From positions 1-20,177 of the forward strand of contig MVQY01000115.1 in the NCBI GenBank assembly GCA_002067325.1: a DNA stretch of 20,177 nucleotides, read 5' to 3'. Shown in pieces: positions 15,441 through 20,177 of the stretch (positions within the stretch are counted from its first letter, which is position 1; each line of letters starts with the position of its first letter). The translations under genes and the position numbers were made by a program. The notes beneath the pieces were generated by a model. It had not been told where the DNA came from. It searched no databases and was given only the letters and a program-made list of their open reading frames with translations. This DNA is from Methanobacterium sp. PtaU1.Bin097. GTDB lineage: Archaea > Methanobacteriota > Methanobacteria > Methanobacteriales > Methanobacteriaceae.

Positions 15441-15863
15441 ATGAAAAAGGGAGAAGTATCATATTTAAATCCAGAAAATTTACATATGAATCCAGCTTTC
15501 ACCAACGTCGTTACAGTAACCGGTCATGTAAAGACGATCTATATCGGTGGACAGGATGCCGTGGATGCATCTGGTAAGATAGTGGGGAAAGGAGATCTCA
15601 AAAGACAGGTTTTCCAGGTATTTAAAAATATACAGGAAGCCCTGAAGGCTGCCGGTGCAGGATTAGAGCATGTCATCAAATGGAATGTGTACCTGGTTGA
15701 AGGCCAATCCCTGGAGCAGGGCTTTGAAGTCTTCCAGGAGGTATGGGGTAGCCGACCAAATCCACCAGCCATCACCGGGATGTTTGTATCTGGACTGGCC
15801 AACCCCGATTTTCTGGTGGAAATGGATGTAGTGGCTGTTTTACCCTTAGATCCAATTGATTAA
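15441..15863 (+). CDS. RidA family protein (YjgF/YER057c/UK114), catalytic Arg absent
   Basis: 140 residues with GGGAGGAACTAT before the ATG. The fold pattern is clear: TIYIGGQDAVDASGKIVGKG, QVFQVFKNIQEALKAAGAGL, VIKWNVYLVEGQSLEQGFEV, NPPAITGMFVSGLANPDFLV, EMDVVAVL. Classical RidA enzymes, which hydrolyse reactive enamine/imine intermediates, have an Arg in the P-A-R-[ST]-x-V-x-V strand; here that position reads PAITGMFV, with Ile111. By established Rid subfamily knowledge this places it with the non-archetypal Rid groups, and imine deaminase activity should not be assumed. It forms trimers in the family. Confidence 0.9.
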   Translation: MKKGEVSYLNPENLHMNPAFTNVVTVTGHVKTIYIGGQDAVDASGKIVGKGDLKRQVFQVFKNIQEALKAAGAGLEHVIKWNVYLVEGQSLEQGFEVFQEVWGSRPNPPAITGMFVSGLANPDFLVEMDVVAVLPLDPID

Positions 15864-15865
15864 CG

Positions 15866-15872
15866 TTTTTTT
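15866..15872 (+). terminator. T7-run after the RidA-family gene
   Basis: Seven T directly after the TAA, followed by more T-rich sequence (CTTCTAATATTTTATT). It may end the operon begun upstream. Confidence 0.45.
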
Positions 15873-15935
15873 CTTCTAATATTTTATTCAGATTACCTAA
15901 AAGGCTTTAATTATGAAATTAAAGAGGTTGAAAGA

Positions 15936-16367
15936 ATGACGATGAGTCCTGAATCACGTAGATTAGCCGGTATTCTGTTGATACTCATACCTGCCGTTGC
16001 CTGGGGAGGTGCCAGTATACTGACATTTTTGATCAATGACCCCCAGTATATGCAAAATGCACTTCGCCAGGATCTCTGGCGGGCAGGCCATGCCCATGCC
16101 GGAGTTCTTCTTATCCTTTCACTGGTTGCACTACTGTACATGGATAAAGCTAACCTGTCAGATAGGGTTAAACAGATAGCCAGAAATACCATACCTATCG
16201 CAGCCATTTTAATGCCTTTAGGATTTTTCCTTGCGGTTTTAACTCCTGATGCAACCTCTCCCAATGCATTTATTTATCTGACCTACCTTGGCGGTGTTTC
16301 GCTGGTAGTAGGTGTATTATTGCTGGGTATAGGCCTGATCAGGAAACCATCTAAAAGTGGGTTCTGA
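15936..16367 (+). CDS. Four-helix membrane protein with GHAHAG motif
   Basis: 143 residues, GAGGTTGA upstream of ATG 15936. Four hydrophobic helices: about 10-33, 49-68, 82-103 and 112-136. The conserved-looking word RAGHAHAGVLLILSL opens the second helix, and ILMPLGFFLAVLTPDATSPN spans the end of the third. I recall similar short proteins in Actinobacteria and Firmicutes with no assigned function. The two His of GHAHAG could hold a metal or haem, but that is only a guess. It follows RidA by about 70 bp including a T-run. Confidence 0.8.
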   Translation: MTMSPESRRLAGILLILIPAVAWGGASILTFLINDPQYMQNALRQDLWRAGHAHAGVLLILSLVALLYMDKANLSDRVKQIARNTIPIAAILMPLGFFLAVLTPDATSPNAFIYLTYLGGVSLVVGVLLLGIGLIRKPSKSGF

Positions 16368-16390
16368 TTTAAAGCTTTGGAGAAAATTTT

Positions 16391-16726
16391 ATGAATAGCA
16401 ATTATTCATCTAAAAGGTCGCCTTTAAAATTCTTTATTCTAATTTTCGTGGGTAGTATGGCACGGCATACCCTGGAGTTACATTCATAATCTAACATGGG
16501 TGGCGGGACAAATGATTTTCACGGTTGCAGTGCGGGTTTTTATTGTCTGGTTTTATAACAACACCGGAAAAAGCGTGTTTGCTGCGCCCTCTTCCATGAT
16601 ATGGTCAACGTCAGTAATGGCTTATTTCCTAACAACGGCTTGCATTATGATCCGGTCATTAGTGGAACGCTGACTGCAATCGGGGGTTTGATAGTTATAT
16701 TCCTGTGGGGTAGAGACATTAGCTAG
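16391..16726 (+). pseudogene. CPBP-type intramembrane protease remnant
   Basis: This lies in the 465-bp stretch between two genes. The start MNSNYSSKRSPLKFFILIFV (from ATG 16391) is the typical N-terminus of a CPBP protein but hits a stop at 16487-16489. In another frame, HNLTWVAGQMIFTVAVRVFI leads to NNTGKSVFAA. After one lost base at about 16584-16586 it continues ALFHDMVNVSNGLFP to WGRDIS and TAG 16724-16726. These are the C-terminal CPBP motifs with the metal-binding FHxxxN. The middle, with the EExxxR and WxxxH motifs, is deleted. It is clearly not functional. Confidence 0.75.
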
Positions 16727-16832
16727 GTTCAGGTATGCTACGCTCAGCAGTTAAACAGATCTTTTCAAAGTTATCCATCTACATTAATATGTAATGAAGA
16801 TCAGTAATGGACATTATGGCAGGTAAACAATA

Positions 16833-17825
16833 ATGCGTTATTTTAATGAGATGAGCGTCATCCTGGAGCGTATTGATAGTTTAAGCAGCAGGGTTATTGA
16901 AACAGACTATGGGTCTATTGAATATGCAAAAATAGGAAATGGTTACCCCGTTCTGGCTGTGCATGGAAACGCTGGTGGATTTGATCAGGGTCTGATGATG
17001 TCGGATAAAACCATCGATCCAAAGTTCCAGGTTATCTCGGTTTCACGGTTTGGTTATCTGCGCTCATCCATGCCCTCTCAGGCCAGCGTAGCAATACAGG
17101 CCGATGCCTTTGCTTCTCTTTTGGACTCCCTAAGTATTAGGAAAGTGGCTATCGTCGGTTATTCCGCGGGTTCTGCATCGTCCATCCAGTTTGCCCTGCG
17201 CCACCCAGATCGTGTCTCGGCACTTATACTCGTCTCTCCTGCGGCCCCCGGGAAGGGCCCTATCATGTCCAAGCCCATATTCAACATCTTCTTTAGGAAT
17301 GATTTTATTTACTGGGCGACCATCACCTATTTCCAGTCAATGGTGCAGAAATCATGGGTTGGCGTGCCCGAGGAATTTATTCTTACCAGGGAATATGAGG
17401 CTGAACTCAGGGATATACTGTTCCACATCCTGCCTGTGACTAAACGGGTTGAGGGAAGTTTATTTGATATTTATACATCATCTCCAGAGATATTCAACAG
17501 TTTTAACAGTGAGGACTATCCATTTGAGGATATTAAAATACCAACATTGGTGATTAGCGCTCGAGACGATCCATTAGCCCTCCATGAGAATGCACAGACC
17601 CTGGCGAGGAGAATCACCAACTCCAAAATGCTGATTCTGCCAGATGGTGGCCATCCCTTTTTAGGGCATGATGAAGAGGTTAAATTGGAGATTACGCGGT
17701 TCCTGGATATTAACGTTCCCTCAGTAGATAAACACTACGTAGAAATCAAAGGAAAAATAAGGAATGGAGATATTTTTAGAAACAGTGAAGATAATGTGGG
17801 GAGAATATTAAAAATAAGGAGATGA
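16833..17825 (+). CDS. Alpha/beta hydrolase fold protein
   Basis: 330 residues; AGGT upstream of ATG 16833, with another in-frame ATG 18 bases on. The oxyanion region is VLAVHGNAGGFDQG, the nucleophile elbow GYSAGS has Ser111, the acid is in LVISARDDPLALHENA and the His is in PDGGHPFLGHD, so a full Ser-Asp-His triad is present. A cap insertion of about 80 residues lies between the elbow and the acid. After the hydrolase domain there is a basic tail of about 40 residues. An esterase, lipase-like or C-C hydrolase role is possible; the substrate is unknown. Confidence 0.92.
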   Translation: MRYFNEMSVILERIDSLSSRVIETDYGSIEYAKIGNGYPVLAVHGNAGGFDQGLMMSDKTIDPKFQVISVSRFGYLRSSMPSQASVAIQADAFASLLDSLSIRKVAIVGYSAGSASSIQFALRHPDRVSALILVSPAAPGKGPIMSKPIFNIFFRNDFIYWATITYFQSMVQKSWVGVPEEFILTREYEAELRDILFHILPVTKRVEGSLFDIYTSSPEIFNSFNSEDYPFEDIKIPTLVISARDDPLALHENAQTLARRITNSKMLILPDGGHPFLGHDEEVKLEITRFLDINVPSVDKHYVEIKGKIRNGDIFRNSEDNVGRILKIRR

Positions 17826-17829
17826 ACTT

Positions 17830-18684
17830 ATGACTGAAAGAGCAGGTAAATACGCCAACGTGAACGGGAATGAAATGTATTATGAAGTCTCCGGCAAAGG
17901 CGATCCAATTATTGTTCTGCATGGCCTTTACATGAACATCCCATATGGGGGATATCATTCCTAAGCTCGCAAATTCTCATAGGGTTTACGCACTCGAGCT
18001 GCAGGGGCCATGGTCGGACCACTGACATTGACCGACCCATCACCTATCCTAACCTGGCAGACGATGTTAACTGCTTTTATGGACACGTTAGGTCTTAAGA
18101 AAGCTGATGTATTCGATTATTCCATGGGTGCTATAACGGGGCTACAACTTGCCATCCATCATCCAGAAAAGGTAAATAAACTTATATCTTGCTCAGGTAG
18201 TTATGATATTGAAGGACGACAGCCGGAGTTCAAGAACTTGATTCCACAAATGACCGTAGAAATGTTTCTCAATACGCCATTCGCTGAAGACTATCGTAAG
18301 CTTGCCCCTAATCCCGATGGTTTTCCCGCACTTGCCGAGAAGTTGATAGCTCTTCAGAAGGAACCAATGGCATGGGAAGAAGATGTTAAAAAAATTGAAA
18401 CCCCAGTGCTGATCATTGCTGGTGATGCAGACGGGACAACACTCAAACATACGATAGCTATGTTTCAGTTACTTGGTGGTGGTGTTATGGGTGATATGGA
18501 CAAGCCATTACCAGATTCACGTCTTGCTATTATGCCAGTAACATCCCATACCGCCGTCATTACTCAAACCGATCTTTTAATCGCTTTCATCGAACCTTTC
18601 CTAAAAGGAGAAACACCAAAGGATTTATGGAATAGACTATGGCAATGGGATGAATTAAATGCTCTGCTGGGAGTTTTAATGTAA
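17830..18684 (+). pseudogene. Second alpha/beta hydrolase, three +1 frameshifts
   Basis: ATG 17830 has AGGAGATGA overlapping the stop of the previous gene. The frame reads NGNEMYYEVSGKGDPIIVLHG and then breaks. One extra base in the G5 run at 17947-17951, one near 18008 and one near 18069 are needed to read GDIIPKLANSHRVYALELQG, HGRTTDIDRPITYPNLADDV and TAFMDTLGLKKADVF in turn. The three add up to a whole codon, so the rest (to 18684) is back in the original frame: DYSMGAITGLQLAIHHPEKV, acid LIIAGDAD, His VTSHTAV. The elbow has Asp where Gly is usual (DYSMG), a further sign of decay. The 224-residue open frame from 18010 starts out of register and is not a real protein start. Confidence 0.8.
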
Positions 18685-19016
18685 ATCAGGTCAAGCGTGG
18701 GTGTAACGATTCTTTTTTCATTCCTGCTCTTGATCCAGATGGTTCAACTGTTTGCATTCACAGATAGCATTATCACGGGTCTTTCGTAAGTTTAGCGCGT
18801 TTTAACTTGATTTACATCGATCATTAGATGGTGATCATTAGTTAAAAAATCGATTATGAAACTGTTTATATAGAAAAACTGTTTTATAGAATTATTTTTA
18901 AACCTAAACTTTATAAACATAAGTTCCAAACCCTTAGTTAGTGAAATAGGAAATGTACTTCCGGTTACAATATAATGTTTCATTATCTTCGAATGTTAAT
19001 AAAGTTAGGTGAATCC
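18685..19016. promoter_or_regulatory. 332-bp intergenic region with promoter of the antiporter gene
   Basis: No gene is supported. GATCATTAG occurs at 18819-18827 and 18833-18841. A degenerate tandem pair follows: AAACTGTTTATATAGA (18859-18874) and AAACTGTTTTATAGA (18876-18890). TTTATAAA at 18910-18917 is the best TATA box, giving a leader of about 75 bases. The first ~100 bases have no continuation of the hydrolase frame. Confidence 0.45.
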
Positions 19017-19967
19017 ATGGAAAATTTAGTATTGTTAATTGTAATTTTTGTTGTAGCCATTATCATAGCCATTAAGTCTGCTGAAATATTTATCGATAAT
19101 TTGGTGGATGTAGGATCAGCTTTAGGAATATCTGAAATTGTGCTTGGTGTTACAGCATCAGCTATAGGATCATCTCTTTTGGAATTTGGATCTGCAATGA
19201 CCGCCATATTTACTGGTAATCCTGAAGTGGGTTTGGGAGTTGTTTTAGGTGCTAATATATGGAACATCGCTGGGATACTTGGTATTGCAGCCATATTTGC
19301 AGGTACCATGAAAATAAATTCCAGGGATATAACTAGAGATGGAATAATGGCACTCTTAACTGCCGTAATTTTCATGATCTCTATTTACTTTACAGGTAAA
19401 GTGGATATAATAATTTCTGCGGTAATGATTACTGCATATGGTATTTATTTGTGGATATTGATTAAAGATCAGAAAAATGATTCCCTGGAAGATAAGGACA
19501 AAGAACGCACCCCCATTAATAGTAAGAATGTCATATGGGTAGTATTAGGTATAATGGGACTTATACTGGGATGTCGGTTGTTGGTTTATTCTTCACTGGA
19601 ACTGGCAAGTTTATTTAATGTTTCAGGAATGATCATTGGATTAGTTATACTCGCCCTGGTAACAACAGTCCCCGAACTTATTGTTACAGTTACATCTGCA
19701 GTTAAAGGCCTGCACCAGCTGGCATTTGGAACCATACTGGGAAGTAATGTATTTAACATTCTGATAGGGGTAGGTGTACCTGCAGTTTTTACCAACATAC
19801 ATGTAGAGGAAATGGCTATAACTTTTGACGGCCCGGCACTCATATTTATAACGATACTACTGCTGATATTGATGAAAAGAGGCATGAAACTTACCAGGTA
19901 TGAAGGAATAGCTTTAATATCAACTTATGTAATTTACATCGGAACAAGACTACGTTTTATGGTTTAA
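19017..19967 (+). CDS. Sodium/calcium exchanger family antiporter (CaCA)
   Basis: 316 residues from ATG 19017, chosen because AGGTGA (19007-19012) precedes it; an in-frame ATG at 18975 lacks a site and would add 14 unlike residues. Ten or so hydrophobic helices in two inverted halves. The alpha-1 repeat has TASAIGSSLLEFGSAMTAIF with the ion-binding Glu, then GVVLGANIWNIAGILG. The alpha-2 repeat has LALVTTVPELIVTVTSA with Glu, then GTILGSNVFNILIGVG. The usual GTSLPE is SSLLEF in the first repeat and TTVPEL in the second. A hydrophilic loop (QKNDSLEDKDKERTPINSKN) separates the halves. It should exchange Na+ (or H+) for Ca2+ or another cation across the cell membrane. Complete. Confidence 0.93.
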   Translation: MENLVLLIVIFVVAIIIAIKSAEIFIDNLVDVGSALGISEIVLGVTASAIGSSLLEFGSAMTAIFTGNPEVGLGVVLGANIWNIAGILGIAAIFAGTMKINSRDITRDGIMALLTAVIFMISIYFTGKVDIIISAVMITAYGIYLWILIKDQKNDSLEDKDKERTPINSKNVIWVVLGIMGLILGCRLLVYSSLELASLFNVSGMIIGLVILALVTTVPELIVTVTSAVKGLHQLAFGTILGSNVFNILIGVGVPAVFTNIHVEEMAITFDGPALIFITILLLILMKRGMKLTRYEGIALISTYVIYIGTRLRFMV

Positions 19968-20122
19968 GAATCTGGTATATTAATTATTCAACTGTATGGA
20001 GAATGAAGAGTTTCTAAAGCGAATATTGATTGGACTTGAAACTCTATTTATTTTTTGAAGAAAAACTTATAAAAGAGAAAATCCTTATTAAAGTTTAATA
20101 ATTATAGTAATTTTGGAAAAGT

Positions 20123-20154
20123 ATTTAAATAATGATATACATACCTGTATGTAT
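20123..20154 (+). promoter_or_regulatory. TATA box and 18-bp palindromic operator-like site at the right edge
   Basis: TTTAAATA at 20123-20130 is TATA-like. ATACATACCTGTATGTAT at 20137-20154 is a perfect 8-bp inverted repeat with a CT centre. It covers the expected transcription start, so a dimeric repressor bound there would block initiation. The ATACATAC/GTATGTAT half-sites resemble operators of TetR-type regulators. Confidence 0.6.
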
Positions 20155-20171
20155 TGAATTGGGGTGTGTAT

Positions 20172-20177
20172 ATGGTT
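20172..20177 (+). CDS. Start of a gene cut by the window edge
   Basis: ATG GTT at the very end, preceded by GGGGTG (20161-20166) at five bases and by a promoter with a palindrome. Only two codons are visible. Inference: possibly the gene for the regulator that binds the palindrome, or a gene that it controls. Confidence 0.5.

Noticed and set aside
18010..18684. A 224-residue stand-alone hydrolase
   Set aside because: Its first ~20 residues are out of register; the sequence upstream encodes the true hydrolase N-terminus in other frames, so it is part of the pseudogene.
18685..18790. A possible gene fragment (FIPALDPDGSTVC in one frame)
   Set aside because: Short, interrupted by a stop and not matched to any family that I can name.
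18792..18983. A 63-residue minus-strand gene before the antiporter
   Set aside because: No binding site, A/T-rich translation with no motif, and it covers the repeats and TATA box of the antiporter promoter.
1..20177. CRISPR array, tRNA, rRNA, insertion sequence or integrase
   Set aside because: No regularly spaced repeats, no cloverleaf-like or rRNA sequence and no transposase or integrase motifs were seen on reading both strands.

Overview
The window looks like a piece of a methanogenic archaeon, most likely Methanobacteriales (Methanobacterium-like). The support is a NucS/EndoMS mismatch endonuclease, an MTH538-type TIR-like protein, a 7TM-PAS-HisKA_2 sensor kinase of the kind common in that order, A/T-rich TATA boxes of archaeal type, strong GGAGG/GGTGA ribosome-binding sites and T-run terminators. 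The genus is an inference. No rRNA, tRNA, CRISPR array, transposase or integrase was seen.

Region 1 (1-2831): the 3' part of a surface-type protein gene that enters from the left edge, then a tetratricopeptide-repeat (TPR) gene, then a broken copy of a roughly 320-bp segment of the first gene. The TPR gene is therefore flanked by direct repeats. Region 2 (2965-4058): a SatD-family gene followed by a frameshifted SatE-like small membrane protein gene. Region 3 (4240-10752): single genes of housekeeping, signalling and stress type. They are a membrane M48 metalloprotease (minus), NucS, a zinc-ribbon/winged-helix protein, a sensor histidine kinase, a TIR-like protein (minus), a small membrane protein and a HEAT-repeat protein (minus). 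Most are separated by A/T-rich terminators or divergent promoter regions.

Region 4 (11026-18684): a run of same-strand genes of types usually found in soil bacteria. In order: a VOC-SRPBCC fusion, an AAC(3)-family acetyltransferase, two AHSA1/SRPBCC proteins, a DUF1697 protein, a PhnB-like VOC protein, a third stand-alone SRPBCC protein, a RidA-family protein, a four-helix membrane protein, a CPBP protease remnant, an alpha/beta hydrolase and a second, frameshifted alpha/beta hydrolase. The short gaps and ribosome-binding sites within stop regions suggest operonic transcription. The mix of small-molecule-binding and detoxification folds, with decaying members, suggests an acquired accessory region. 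Region 5 (18685-20177): a Na+/Ca2+-exchanger-family antiporter, then the promoter, a palindromic operator-like site and the first codons of a gene cut by the right edge.

I do not see a clear new defence or mobile system. The most interesting leads are the archaeal SatD/SatE-like pair, the orphan ThsB/MTH538-like TIR protein divergent from a small membrane protein, the VOC-SRPBCC fusion inside the SRPBCC-rich cluster, and the 18-bp palindrome at the right edge. Four loci carry frameshifts: the surface-protein copy, the SatE-like gene, the CPBP remnant and the second hydrolase. Read-level checking of these would show whether they are true decay or assembly errors.
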